The notes under the pieces were generated by a model. That model was not told where the DNA came from. It ran no database searches and saw only the letters and a program-made list of their open reading frames with translations. A DNA stretch of 64,000 bases from Halosimplex pelagicum (GTDB lineage: Archaea > Halobacteriota > Halobacteria > Halobacteriales > Haloarculaceae). The stretch covers positions 1 to 64,000 of the forward strand of contig NZ_CP058909.1 in NCBI RefSeq assembly GCF_013415905.1, written 5' to 3'. How positions within the stretch are numbered: position 1 is the stretch's first letter; each line of letters opens with the position of its first letter. Made by a program: the position numbers and the translations under genes. Below, piece by piece: positions 33,487-41,938 of the stretch.

Positions 33487-34083
33487 ATGAATCCAGACGA
33501 AACGGCCGACTCCGAGTCCGCGAGCCGGGACCGTTCGCGCGACAGTGGTCTCCAGAGGCGAGTAGTCCTCGTCGCCGACCGCGACCCGACCGTCACCGAC
33601 GAGCTGGCCGCCGTGCTCAGGGAACGGTTCACCGTCCGGTCGGCCTACGACAGCGCCGACGCGCTGGCGAGTCTCGATCCCGACGTGAGCGTCGCCCTGC
33701 TCGACCCGTCGATCCCGGGGCTGTCGGCCCAGCGGGTCGTCGACCGGGTCCGGACCGACGACGCCGACTGTCAGGTCGCCGCGCTGACCGACGAACCCCT
33801 CGACGTCGAGTCGACGGCGTTCGACGATCACCTCGTCAAACCCGTCGACGACGACCACCTCACGGAGACCGTCGAGCAGCTCAGCCGGCGGGCGACCTAC
33901 CGGACGACCCTCGAAGCGTTCTACCGGGTCGCCCGCGAACGCGCCGACGCGAGCGACGAGAAGCGCGATCGCCTGGACCGGCGACTCGCCGAACTCGACG
34001 ACTCCCTCGACGACGTCTTCCGCTCGCTCGACGGCCCCGAGGCCTACGACACCGCGCTCCGCGAACTCGACGCCGACCCCTGA
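33487..34083 (+). CDS. HalX-domain response regulator
   Basis: A 198-residue cytoplasmic response regulator. The receiver domain (about 25-140) has acidic residues in LVADRDPTV, the phospho-accepting Asp in VALLDPSIPGL and the conserved Lys in DHLVKPVDDD. The C-terminal HalX domain (about 145-198) is a haloarchaeal output helix bundle. I start at ATG 33487; ATG 33448 in frame overlaps the previous gene. Probably the partner of the upstream degenerate KaiC-like protein; no kinase is adjacent, so the phosphodonor is unknown. Confidence 0.88.
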   Translation: MNPDETADSESASRDRSRDSGLQRRVVLVADRDPTVTDELAAVLRERFTVRSAYDSADALASLDPDVSVALLDPSIPGLSAQRVVDRVRTDDADCQVAALTDEPLDVESTAFDDHLVKPVDDDHLTETVEQLSRRATYRTTLEAFYRVARERADASDEKRDRLDRRLAELDDSLDDVFRSLDGPEAYDTALRELDADP

Positions 34084-34242
34084 CTCGCCCGTCTCCGCGT
34101 CGCGTCCGGCTCCCGACGGACCCGTACTCCGGGTCGTCCCCGACCCCGCTGAGCCACTGCACCGTCCCTTCCATCGCAAGCCCGGCCGCTATGCGCCGTC
34201 CGCGCCTACCGCAGGTACGGCGCGACCAGCGCCGGTCGACCC

Positions 34243-34518
34243 ATGAGCGTCCTACAACTCACAGAGGAGACGTGGCTCGATCTGACTGTCAACTTCATCC
34301 CCATCGGGATCCTGGCCGTCCTCGACATCATGTTCTGGGTCTACAACCCGTGGGGCTGGGACCTGTGGTTCGTCTTCTGGGCGCACGTACTCACGGTCGT
34401 CCCGCTGGTCCTCCTGACGGCCCTGACCTACGTCAGCGGCCGCGTCATCCAGCGCGACGAACGCGCCGGTCCCTCGGGGGAAGAGGCCGACGCCGAGACG
34501 GAGGTCACCGATGGCTGA
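34243..34518 (+). CDS. Small two-helix membrane protein (resembles DUF6684)
   Basis: A 91-residue protein with two hydrophobic helices (FIPIGILAVLDIMFWVY and FVFWAHVLTVVPLVLLTALTY), a WGWDLW turn and an acidic tail. It resembles DUF6684 proteins that sit near cytochrome oxidase genes, but no oxidase genes occur in this window. A role in the respiratory chain is therefore only suggested. The TATA region is not clear. Confidence 0.6.
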   Translation: MSVLQLTEETWLDLTVNFIPIGILAVLDIMFWVYNPWGWDLWFVFWAHVLTVVPLVLLTALTYVSGRVIQRDERAGPSGEEADAETEVTDG

Positions 34519-34620
34519 GCGGCCGCGGTCGCCCGGTCGTCGACCGTTCGCACGGAGACTCAAATCCCGGTTTGAGCGTTCGCCGACTTTTGGGTGTCGG
34601 CCGTCGAAGGGTGAGTACGG

Positions 34621-34917
34621 ATGAGCGCACCGCCCGCTACCCCCGCCCTCCGCCGCCTGGCCGCCGACGCCGCCGCTATCGGCGAGCGCCTGGCCTTCTG
34701 GGTCGGCATCGCCCTCCCCTGTATCCACCTGCCGCTCCTCGCGGTCTACGGCGTCACCGCCGAGACCGCTCCCGCCCTCCTCGCCTTCTGGACGGTCCAC
34801 GCCGCGGCCCTGCTCGTCGGCCGACGCCACAGCCCCGACGGCGGACGCCGCGAACGGACCCGACTGGACGCCGCGGACGACCACCGCGACCGTCGCGACC
34901 GTCCGACCGACTCGTAG
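34621..34917 (+). CDS. Small two-helix membrane protein
   Basis: A 98-residue protein with two predicted membrane helices (WVGIALPCIHLPLLAVYGV and LLAFWTVHAAALLVG) and a charged C-terminal tail rich in Arg and Asp. It begins at ATG 34621. No recognisable family. The neighbouring 34243 gene is also a two-helix membrane protein, but the sequences are unrelated. Confidence 0.6.
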   Translation: MSAPPATPALRRLAADAAAIGERLAFWVGIALPCIHLPLLAVYGVTAETAPALLAFWTVHAAALLVGRRHSPDGGRRERTRLDAADDHRDRRDRPTDS

Positions 34918-34990
34918 CCCGGGTCGTCCCCGGGCGAGAGCGGCGTCGCGGAGCGGTCGATTTATCCCGCCACCCGGCCCACGTCGAGGT

Positions 34991-35485
34991 ATGGACGTGA
35001 AGTCGCGCCACCACCTCCGCGCGGACGCGATCGCCGACATCGAGGACGCCGTCGCGGCCACCCTCGGCGTCGAGATCGACGCCGACAGCTACGAGAAAGT
35101 CGAGTTCGAGGACAGCGACTGGAACGTCGTCCTCGTCGACGGCGACCCGCTCGTCCTCTACGTCCAAGACGCGGACGGCGAGGACGAACCGTTCCTCACC
35201 GTCCAGGGGGCCAACGCCTTCCCGCCCCAGCGCAACGTCGTCACCGTCGACGCCGGCGCCGTCTCGTTCGTCTCCGACGGCGCCGACGTGATGCGCCCCG
35301 GCATCGTCTCCGCCGACGACTCCATCGAGAGCGGCGACCTCGTGGCGATCAGCGAGGAGAGCCACGGCAAGTTCCTCGCCGTCGGCCGCGCGAAGACCGA
35401 CGGCGCCGACATGGTCGGCGACTCCGGGAAGGTCGTCGAGTCGATCCACCACGTGGGCGACGACCTGTTCGAGTTCACCGTCTGA
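34991..35485 (+). CDS. PUA-domain RNA-binding protein
   Basis: A 164-residue protein with an N-terminal pre-PUA-like domain and a C-terminal PUA domain (about 75-160). The PUA fold is recognised from RNVVTVDAGAVSFVSDGADVM, PGIVSADDSIESGDLVAI and KFLAVGRAKTDGADM. Such proteins bind structured RNA, often tRNA or rRNA (TGT- or MCT-1-like). It starts at ATG 34991, with TTTATCC about 27 nt upstream. Target RNA unknown. Confidence 0.9.
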   Translation: MDVKSRHHLRADAIADIEDAVAATLGVEIDADSYEKVEFEDSDWNVVLVDGDPLVLYVQDADGEDEPFLTVQGANAFPPQRNVVTVDAGAVSFVSDGADVMRPGIVSADDSIESGDLVAISEESHGKFLAVGRAKTDGADMVGDSGKVVESIHHVGDDLFEFTV

Positions 35486-35519
35486 GTCCGGGCGGTCCCG
35501 TCCGCTCCGGATCCGTGCG

Positions 35520-36254
35520 TCACTCGCCGGCACCCTCGTCGTCGGCGTACTCGTCCTCGTAGCGGTCCATCGCCATCTCGTAGCCCTCGACGGCGAGTTC
35601 GTAGGTCTCGCGCAGGTCCTCGATAGGGGTCTCGGTCGCGTCGACGCGCAGGTCGTCGTAGTAGGGCGTCATCTCGCGGTCCTCGGTCGAACGGACCAGC
35701 AGCGCCGCGCTCTGGACGTGGAGGTCCTCGCGCTTGTCACCGCCGAGTTCGTGGCCGGCCGCGAGCGCGCCGACCAACCGCTCGGCCAGGGGCACCCCGG
35801 GGTCGGACTCGGGGTCGTCGGGGTCTGCGGCGGCGCTCGCCTCGTACGTCTCCGCGACCGCTTCGACCACGTCTCCGCCGGTCAGCAGGTTTCCGGCGAC
35901 CGTGTAGTTGTCGCCGACGCGGTCGCCGTACCAGGGGCGACACTCCTCGCCGGAGAAGGCGAACTCGCCGTCCGACCCGACGCCGTGGAGCTGGCGCTGC
36001 GGCCGCCCGTCGTCGGCGTTGAGCAACGCTTCGAGCGCGTCCTCGACGGCGAGCCCGTCCGCGAGGTACTCGATTCCCTTGCGACCCAGGTCGACGTTGA
36101 CCAGGCTCTGGGTGGCGACGGCGCCGTGTTCGCCCGCGAACGGACACAGCGTCCCCACGCCGGCCAGTCGCGTCGTCACCGCGACGCCGAACCGTGTCTG
36201 CTCCTCGCCCGCGTCGTCCGTGTAGGACTCGCGAACGCAGATGCTGAACGTCAC
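35520..36254 (-). CDS. DUF1028 family Ntn-hydrolase-like protein
   Basis: A 244-residue protein of the DUF1028 family, which resembles N-terminal nucleophile hydrolases. Recognisable blocks are TFSICVRES at the N-terminus, FGVAVTTRLAGVGTLCPF, GAVATQSLVNVDLGRKG and TVAGNLLTGGDVV. Thr after the start codon could act as the nucleophile. I chose GTG 36254 as start; no ATG sits in a suitable place. A TATA-like ATTAAAAG lies about 65-72 nt upstream, allowing a short leader. Substrate unknown. Confidence 0.82.
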   Translation of the reverse strand: MTFSICVRESYTDDAGEEQTRFGVAVTTRLAGVGTLCPFAGEHGAVATQSLVNVDLGRKGIEYLADGLAVEDALEALLNADDGRPQRQLHGVGSDGEFAFSGEECRPWYGDRVGDNYTVAGNLLTGGDVVEAVAETYEASAAADPDDPESDPGVPLAERLVGALAAGHELGGDKREDLHVQSAALLVRSTEDREMTPYYDDLRVDATETPIEDLRETYELAVEGYEMAMDRYEDEYADDEGAGE

Positions 36255-36606
36255 GCTCCGCAGGTGGGAGGCTGTGACCGTCAGTGTTGGGTCGGCCGCC
36301 GAAAGAAGTGTAGTACAATTAGCATTAAAAGTATACAGATTATCGAAATGACCAGTACGTTTTTGTGGCTGGTGTCGGTAGATACGGGCGTCGTTGGGGA
36401 CCACCGGAGCCGGCGACGGGCCTGAACGGGGGAATCGTTCGACCGCTCGTCGCTCACAGCGAGCAGTCGAATCGCTCGGTTTGGACGTTCTTGACCCCGA
36501 CTTTCGACGCGAAAGTCAGTATTTCATCGAGACGATACGTGCGAAAAACATAAACAGTTAATAGGTATCGCCGTATCGACTCGGGTGGCTGCACGGGGGT
36601 TTACGC
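36255..36606. promoter_or_regulatory. AT-rich divergent promoter between DUF1028 and TFIIB genes
   Basis: A 352-bp gap with low G+C (AATTAGCATTAAAAGTATAC near 36315). It contains TATA-like sequences for both neighbours (ATTAAAAG and ATAAACAGTTAATA at 36550-36563) and the hairpin at 36499-36517. No gene is evident. Confidence 0.55.
36499..36517. repeat. Perfect inverted repeat upstream of TFIIB gene
   Basis: GACTTTCG (36499-36506) and CGAAAGTC (36510-36517) pair perfectly around the loop ACG. It lies about 50 bp upstream of the TFIIB TATA element, so it could be an operator or a terminator of the upstream region. Confidence 0.55.
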
Positions 36607-37524
36607 TTGAGGGAACGAACGGAGGGCCGACGGAGTGGTATCGACGCCCGAGCGGACGCGGACGCCGACTCGGTGTGTCCGGAGTGCGGTGGACGAGTCC
36701 GGGAGAGCGAGACGGAGACGGTCTGCGAGGACTGCGGGCTGGTCGCGGCGGAGGACGCCGTCGAGCGGGGGCCGGAGTGGCGGTCGCTCGAGGGGGACAC
36801 CGACCGTCGCCGGACCGGCGCGCCGCTGACGGAGTCCCGGCACGACCGCGGGCTCTCGACGGAGATCGGCTACGGGACCGGCTCCGAGGTCTCCGGCACG
36901 CGCCAGCGACAGCTGGTGCGGATGCGCCGCCAGCACAACCGCGCTCGGGTCGACTCGAAGGCCGAGCGCAACAAGCTCTACGCCTACACGGAGATCAGGC
37001 GGCTGGTCTCGGTCATGTCGCTTCCCACGTCGGTGCGCGACCAGTCGTGTTCGCTGTTCTCCTCGGCCCAGTCCGAGGAGTTGCTCTGCGGGCGGTCGCT
37101 GGAGGGGTTCGCCGCCGCGGTCGTCTACGCCACCTGTCGGACCCAGTCCATCGCGCGGACGATGGACGAGGTCGTCGACGTGGCCCGCGCCGAGCGGAGC
37201 GAACTCAAGGCGGCCTACGACGCGCTCAACCGCGAACTCGGCCTCCCGGTCGGACCGGTCAGTCCGACGGAGTACCTGCCGCGGTACGCCTCCGATCTCG
37301 ACGTGGACACCGACGTCGAGCGGCAGGCTCGCGAGTACGCCGTCGTGCTCGTCGAATCGGGCCGGATGGGCGGGAAAAATCCCAGCGGCGTCGCCGCGGC
37401 CTGTCTCTACAAGGCCGCCACCGAGGCCGGCGTCGACGTCAAACAGACCGAGGCCGCCGAGCTGGCCGACGTGTCGCGGATGACCATCGGCTCGACCGTC
37501 GGCGACCTCGACGACCTGGCGTAG
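36607..37524 (+). CDS. tfb: Transcription initiation factor IIB
   Basis: A 305-residue archaeal TFIIB, which recruits RNA polymerase to TBP-bound promoters. The zinc ribbon is CPECGG and CEDCGL, the B-reader region follows (PEWRSLEG then LTESRHDRGLSTEIGY), and two cyclin folds complete the protein, with the BRE-recognising helix near the C-terminus (VSRMTIGSTVGDL). It begins with TTG 36607, an uncommon start; no ATG or GTG fits before the zinc ribbon. Haloarchaea carry many Tfb paralogs, so its specific regulon is unknown. Confidence 0.93.
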   Translation: MRERTEGRRSGIDARADADADSVCPECGGRVRESETETVCEDCGLVAAEDAVERGPEWRSLEGDTDRRRTGAPLTESRHDRGLSTEIGYGTGSEVSGTRQRQLVRMRRQHNRARVDSKAERNKLYAYTEIRRLVSVMSLPTSVRDQSCSLFSSAQSEELLCGRSLEGFAAAVVYATCRTQSIARTMDEVVDVARAERSELKAAYDALNRELGLPVGPVSPTEYLPRYASDLDVDTDVERQAREYAVVLVESGRMGGKNPSGVAAACLYKAATEAGVDVKQTEAAELADVSRMTIGSTVGDLDDLA

Positions 37525-37692
37525 GCGCACTCGACGGTCGCCGCCGATCCGCGACCCGCGAGCCCGCCGTCTCGGGTCTCCCCGTCTCGGTTCTCGGTGC
37601 TCGACGTTCGGCCGTCGGACCGCCGACCGCCACCGTCGCGGGGCGGGGAGGCCGTGTGTACATTCAAAACGGAAGACGCGACCACTAGGGGC

Positions 37693-39372
37693 ATGATAGC
37701 GATCGCGGGCGCGAAAGGAGGCTGTGGCAAGACGACGACGACGCTCGGGCTCGCGGCGGCCTTTGCCCGCTCGGGCGTCCAGACGCTGGCCGTCGACGCT
37801 GACCGCCAGCTGCCGGACCTGCACGTCGTGGCGGGCGTCGAGCGCGAACCGACCGTCGCCGGGCTGGACCGCCAGACCGGCTGGCACGCCCTCGCGCAGG
37901 CGGTGCCCGAGTCCGACGGCGCCCACGTGCTCCCGGGACAGAAGCCGACGGAGAACGTCGAACTCGACGCCGCGCTGGAGTGGCTCGACGCCGGCGCGAC
38001 CGAGGTCCTGCTGGACTGCCCCTCGGGGGCCGGCCCGGACGTGGTCGAGGCGCTCGCGGTCGCCGACGGCGTCGTCGTCGTCACGACCGGCAGCGACCAG
38101 AGCCTCGACGCCGCCGGGACGACCATCGACATCGCGCGCCGGCTCGACGTGCCCGTCGCCGGCGCGGTGTTCACCCACTGTTCGGCCGTCCCCGAGGCGT
38201 TCCACGCCCGCTTCGAGGTGCCGGTCCTCGCGGTCGTCCCCGAGTCGTCGTCGCCGCTGGCCGACGACGAGGCCCGCGCCGAGTACGAGCGCGCCGCGGA
38301 CGAACTCGCGGCCATGACCGCCGTCGCGCCCGCCGAGCCCGGCGGACCGGACGACACCCAGCGCGGTGACGCCGCGGCGGACCGACACGACGGGACCCGA
38401 GCGGACGACGGCGAGGGCCGACCGGACCGGCCGGCGGCGGAGCCCTCGCCGACGGACGGCCGCGAGGTCGGCGAGGACGGCCAGCGAGTGGACGAGCCCG
38501 ATCGAACGGTCGACGGCACCAGTGGCGACGGAGACGCGAGCCCGCCGGCGCGGGACGGGCCGGACGCCGCGACGGGAGTGGCTGCCGACGGGACCGGCGG
38601 GACCGTCGAGGGGACCGGAGCGACCGCCGAAGGGGCCGGATCGGGGTCGGGCGCCGGCGACGCGCCGGACGGCTCCGCCGGGCTGACCACCCGACGGGCG
38701 GATCTGAGCGGGCTGGCGCCGGGGAGCGTCGCGGTCGTCGAGGCTGACCCCGCGAGCCAGTCCGAGCAGTTGCTGTACGGGCTGACCGCCGACCGCGGGA
38801 CGCTGTACGTCTCGACCGAGCGCGGCGAGCGCGCGGTCCGCGACGCCCTCGACGCGACGGCGGTCCCCGTCGGCAGCCCGACCGTCCGGTACCTGACCGA
38901 CGACGCCGTCGCCGAGACCGAGCGGCTGGTCGGCGAGCTGCCCGACGGGTCGAACGTCGTCGTCGACGCGACGGCCCCGCTCGAACGCGCCGACCGCGAC
39001 GCCTACCGCGAGTTCCTCAACGACCTCAAGGCGCGGATGCTGGAGACGAACAGCGTCGCCGTCCTGCACTGTCTGCGGCGCCCGGACACGCCCGAGAACC
39101 GCGCGACGACCGAACACGTCGCCGACGCGGTGTTCGACGTGGAGTCGACCGGCGCGGGCGCGGACCCCGTCACCGTGCGGAAGTTCCGCGGCGCCGGCGG
39201 TCGGGAAGCGCCCGCCGAGGCGCTCGTCACCGGCGAGTCCGGCGGTGCGTCCGCCGGCGACGCCGGCCGCGGTGGTCGGGGCGACCGCGGCGTCGGTCGC
39301 CGACCGGACGGCGACGGGCCGTCGGTCGACCGGCGGGCCGCGCTCGACGCGGACGGGGCCGACGACGACTGA
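37693..39372 (+). CDS. MinD/ParA ATPase fused to a degenerate RecA-like domain
   Basis: A 559-residue protein. The first 210 residues are a MinD/ParA ATPase with deviant Walker A KGGCGKTTTT and the segments VDADRQLPDLH and LDCPSGAG. A low-complexity acidic, Gly-rich linker of about 120 residues follows (roughly 215-335). The C-terminal part (about 340-505) has RecA/KaiC-like strands (VAVVEADPASQSE, TLYVSTERGER, NVVVDATAPLE) without a P-loop, similar to the proteins at 31516 and 32862. The tail is Gly/Asp-rich. Membrane targeting helices typical of MinD are not obvious. Role unknown; possible positioning or signalling ATPase. Confidence 0.85.
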   Translation: MIAIAGAKGGCGKTTTTLGLAAAFARSGVQTLAVDADRQLPDLHVVAGVEREPTVAGLDRQTGWHALAQAVPESDGAHVLPGQKPTENVELDAALEWLDAGATEVLLDCPSGAGPDVVEALAVADGVVVVTTGSDQSLDAAGTTIDIARRLDVPVAGAVFTHCSAVPEAFHARFEVPVLAVVPESSSPLADDEARAEYERAADELAAMTAVAPAEPGGPDDTQRGDAAADRHDGTRADDGEGRPDRPAAEPSPTDGREVGEDGQRVDEPDRTVDGTSGDGDASPPARDGPDAATGVAADGTGGTVEGTGATAEGAGSGSGAGDAPDGSAGLTTRRADLSGLAPGSVAVVEADPASQSEQLLYGLTADRGTLYVSTERGERAVRDALDATAVPVGSPTVRYLTDDAVAETERLVGELPDGSNVVVDATAPLERADRDAYREFLNDLKARMLETNSVAVLHCLRRPDTPENRATTEHVADAVFDVESTGAGADPVTVRKFRGAGGREAPAEALVTGESGGASAGDAGRGGRGDRGVGRRPDGDGPSVDRRAALDADGADDD

Positions 39373-39431
39373 GCGCGACCGGTTGCGCTTCGGCGAGGGT
39401 CGTCTCCGGAGCGGCCGTCAGGGGTCGCGGC

Positions 39432-40130
39432 TCAGACGGGTTCGGCGTCCTCGGCGATCTGTCGCTCGCTCTCCTCGATGCGCTCGGTCAGGGTCTCGAA
39501 GGCGGTCAGCGCGCCGCAGTCGGGGTCGTGGTCGCGCAGCGGCGTCCCCGCCTGGAACGACTCGGCCAGCGGCTCGCGTCGCGGCACGAGCGTCGTCGGC
39601 GCGCCGAGTTCGTCCTCGGCGCGGGCGGCGATCTCGCGGTCCTCGTCGGCGGTCGCCCTGTTGACGACGACGCTCGCGACCGGCGTGTCGAGCTCGCCGG
39701 CGAGGTGGCGGGTGCGGAAGGCGTTGAGCAGCGCCGGCCGGTCGGGCGTCGTCACGAGGACGACCGCGTCGGCGCCGTGGATCTGGTAGCCCACGTCGCG
39801 GGCCAGCCCCGCGGGGCAGTCGACGACCACGCGACCGAACTGGCGGTCGACCAGCTCCAGGGTCTTCGGGAGCTCCGTCAGGTCCGCCGCTCGCGCCCCG
39901 GCCAGCGTCCGGCCGCAGGGGAGCAGGTCGATCTCGTCGACCGCTTCGACGGCCTCCAGCGGCGCCGCGCGCCCGGCGAGCACGTCGTGGAGGTCGGGGC
40001 CGCGCCCGCGGGGCAGGTCCGGCGTCGCCAGGTCGGCGTCGACAGCGACCGCGCCGAGTTCGCGGGCGAGGTTCAGCGAGACGGTGGACTTGCCGACACC
40101 GCCCTTCCCGCCGCAGACCGCGAGGATCAT
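39432..40130 (-). CDS. MinD/ParA-family ATPase
   Basis: A 232-residue MinD/ParA ATPase. The deviant Walker A is CGGKGGVGKST, the second signature VAVDADLATPDLP and the third VVVDCPAGLARDVG. It lacks an obvious amphipathic membrane-targeting helix. Its ATG overlaps the stop of the 123-residue gene upstream (ATGA). It is convergent with the MinD fusion at 37693. Haloarchaea have several MinD-like ATPases that place motility or chemosensory arrays; which one this is cannot be told. Confidence 0.88.
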   Translation of the reverse strand: MILAVCGGKGGVGKSTVSLNLARELGAVAVDADLATPDLPRGRGPDLHDVLAGRAAPLEAVEAVDEIDLLPCGRTLAGARAADLTELPKTLELVDRQFGRVVVDCPAGLARDVGYQIHGADAVVLVTTPDRPALLNAFRTRHLAGELDTPVASVVVNRATADEDREIAARAEDELGAPTTLVPRREPLAESFQAGTPLRDHDPDCGALTAFETLTERIEESERQIAEDAEPV

Positions 40131-40498
40131 CGGTCCAGCGCGTCGCTCGGCGGCGACCAGTCGTCGAGCGACGCGAGCACCGCCTCGGGGTCGGCGCCGT
40201 CGGTCCCGCCCGCGCGAGTCACCGAGACGACCGACAGCGGCGCGCCGTCCTCAAGCGGCGGCGCCGGCGTCGCGTAGCCGACCCCCAGCGCCTGGTCGGG
40301 GCCGACGCGGGCCTCCCACGTCCCGTCGGTCCACGCCGGCGCCGTCTGGTCGCCGACCCGCGGCGGCCACACCGGCCCGTCCAGCCGGTTTTCCAGCCGG
40401 ACGACCTGCGCCGTCCCCCGGTCGTGGGACACGGTCGCCGTGACGAACGTCACCCCGTTTCGCTCGACCGTCTCTCCGAGCGCCTCCGCTTCCTGCAT
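40127..40498 (-). CDS. Conserved small protein upstream of and coupled to MinD
   Basis: A 123-residue soluble protein with a beta-rich pattern (TFVTATVSHDRGTAQVVRL, ENRLDGPVWPPRVG, TWEARVGPDQALGVGY). It resembles a small immunoglobulin-like or beta-sandwich domain, but no family is recognised. The ATG overlap with the minD start implies that both are made together. It may be a regulator or partner of the MinD ATPase. Confidence 0.68.
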   Translation of the reverse strand: MQEAEALGETVERNGVTFVTATVSHDRGTAQVVRLENRLDGPVWPPRVGDQTAPAWTDGTWEARVGPDQALGVGYATPAPPLEDGAPLSVVSVTRAGGTDGADPEAVLASLDDWSPPSDALDR

Positions 40499-40663
40499 AC
40501 CGTCTTTGGTCGCCCGTTCCCGTATAAAGTTCAACACGAGCGGCCGCGAAGTCGGGCGGTGACGCGTCTCAACGGCCGGTTTCCATCGAACGAACGGACC
40601 GGTCGGGGTCGACCCGTTCGGGGCGACCCGACGGGGGCGGCCCGGTGGGACCGAGCGGCCGGT

Positions 40664-41938
40664 TCAGTCGTCGGAGAACATCGACGCGAGGCCGCCGTCG
40701 TCGCCGCCCGCCTCCGCGGCCGCGTCGTCGCCGCCGTCGTCGTCCGCGGTTCGCTCGCCGCCGTCCGCGTCCGGGGCGGGCCGGTCGCCCGGTTCGCGCT
40801 CGGGTTCGTACTCGGCGAGCCGGTGCAGGCCGGCGGGCGTCCCGAGGACGTAGACGGTGTCGCCGACGGCCAGCGTCTCGTTGTCGGCCGGGAAGGGGAT
40901 CGGCTCGCCGTCGCGGACGACGGTGAGCACGGAGACGGGGAGCCAGTCGACGAACTCCCCCTGGAGGGGGTCGCCCTCGTCGACGGTGACCGCGGTGACG
41001 GTCTCGTCGGCCTCCCAGACGGTCGCGACGAGTTCGTTCACGTCCTCGGCGGTGTCCGGTCGCGTGACCAGCCGGTAGGAGTCCCCGGGGTCGAACGCGT
41101 CGGCGTCGTCGGCGCCGACCGCGACCGTCGCCACGTCGCCGACGCTGGCCCGGAACTTGCCCGTCGCGACGAGGTCGCCGCCCTCGTCGCCGCCGGTCCA
41201 GACCTCCACCGGGTCGCCCGTGCTGGCGTCCGGCGCGGGATCACCCTCCACGGCGACGGCGACGGTCCCCGGCGGCAGCGACGGCCCGATCCCCGACGGT
41301 CGGCGCCCGACCGCCAGCGACGAGACCGAGAGATCCGACTCGATCGCGGCGTGGACGTGACCCACGTCGAAGTCGCGTTCCAGTCGCGCCGCCAGCCGCG
41401 ACTCTAGCTTCGACTCGGAGAGCCGCCGCGGGAACCGCATCCGGCGGCCGGCCAGCGCGCGCTTGGTCTCCCCGTCGACCGCGGGGTAGCCGTCGATGTC
41501 GTCGACGGTCTCCGGGAGTTCGAGTTCGACGACCAGCCCGGCCGACTGGACGAGCCGCGCCACCTGCCCGCCGGCGTCGACGCGGGTCACGTCGAACACG
41601 TTCGCGGCGAGGTGGTCGCCGATGCGCCGACCCGCGTCGGCGCCGACGGCGCCGACGGCGAACACGCCGAGCAGGTACGACGCGGTGGCGTAGTGGAGCT
41701 TCGCCGTGTCGCCGATGATCGACGCCCGCGCGACGGCGTCGATGTTCAGCGACATCGTGACGAAGGAGAGGCCGACGACGACGCCGACGCCGACCGGGAG
41801 CGGCCGCGTGCTGTAGCCGCGATAGAGGAAGGAGACGCCCATCGCGACCACGCTCGCGTACAGCGCGAACCCGAGGATCCGCAACAGCGCCGTCGTCGTC
41901 CACTCGGAGGCCAACTGCAGCGGGACGGCGACGCTCAC
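40664..41938 (-). CDS. Membrane protein with TrkA-C (RCK-C) domains, second of tandem pair
   Basis: A 424-residue protein with about three N-terminal membrane helices (ILGFALYASVVAMGVSFLY, VGVGVVVGLSFVTM, YLLGVFAVGAVGA) and a long cytoplasmic part with TrkA-C domains (blocks LPPGTVAVAVEGDP, DWLPVSVLTVVRDGEPIPF, ETLAVGDTVYVLG). Its tail is acidic and low in complexity. Start GTG 41938 overlaps the upstream stop (GTGA), so it is coupled to its paralog. TrkA-C domains bind ligands and regulate K+ channels; no pore motif is present. Confidence 0.78.
   Translation of the reverse strand: MSVAVPLQLASEWTTTALLRILGFALYASVVAMGVSFLYRGYSTRPLPVGVGVVVGLSFVTMSLNIDAVARASIIGDTAKLHYATASYLLGVFAVGAVGADAGRRIGDHLAANVFDVTRVDAGGQVARLVQSAGLVVELELPETVDDIDGYPAVDGETKRALAGRRMRFPRRLSESKLESRLAARLERDFDVGHVHAAIESDLSVSSLAVGRRPSGIGPSLPPGTVAVAVEGDPAPDASTGDPVEVWTGGDEGGDLVATGKFRASVGDVATVAVGADDADAFDPGDSYRLVTRPDTAEDVNELVATVWEADETVTAVTVDEGDPLQGEFVDWLPVSVLTVVRDGEPIPFPADNETLAVGDTVYVLGTPAGLHRLAEYEPEREPGDRPAPDADGGERTADDDGGDDAAAEAGGDDGGLASMFSDD

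Noticed and set aside
36601..39117. Very long open frame on the minus strand (over 800 codons) across the TFIIB and MinD genes
   Set aside because: It overlaps two well-supported plus-strand genes; its product is Arg/Gly/Val-rich low-complexity sequence, a normal by-product of G+C-rich third codon positions.
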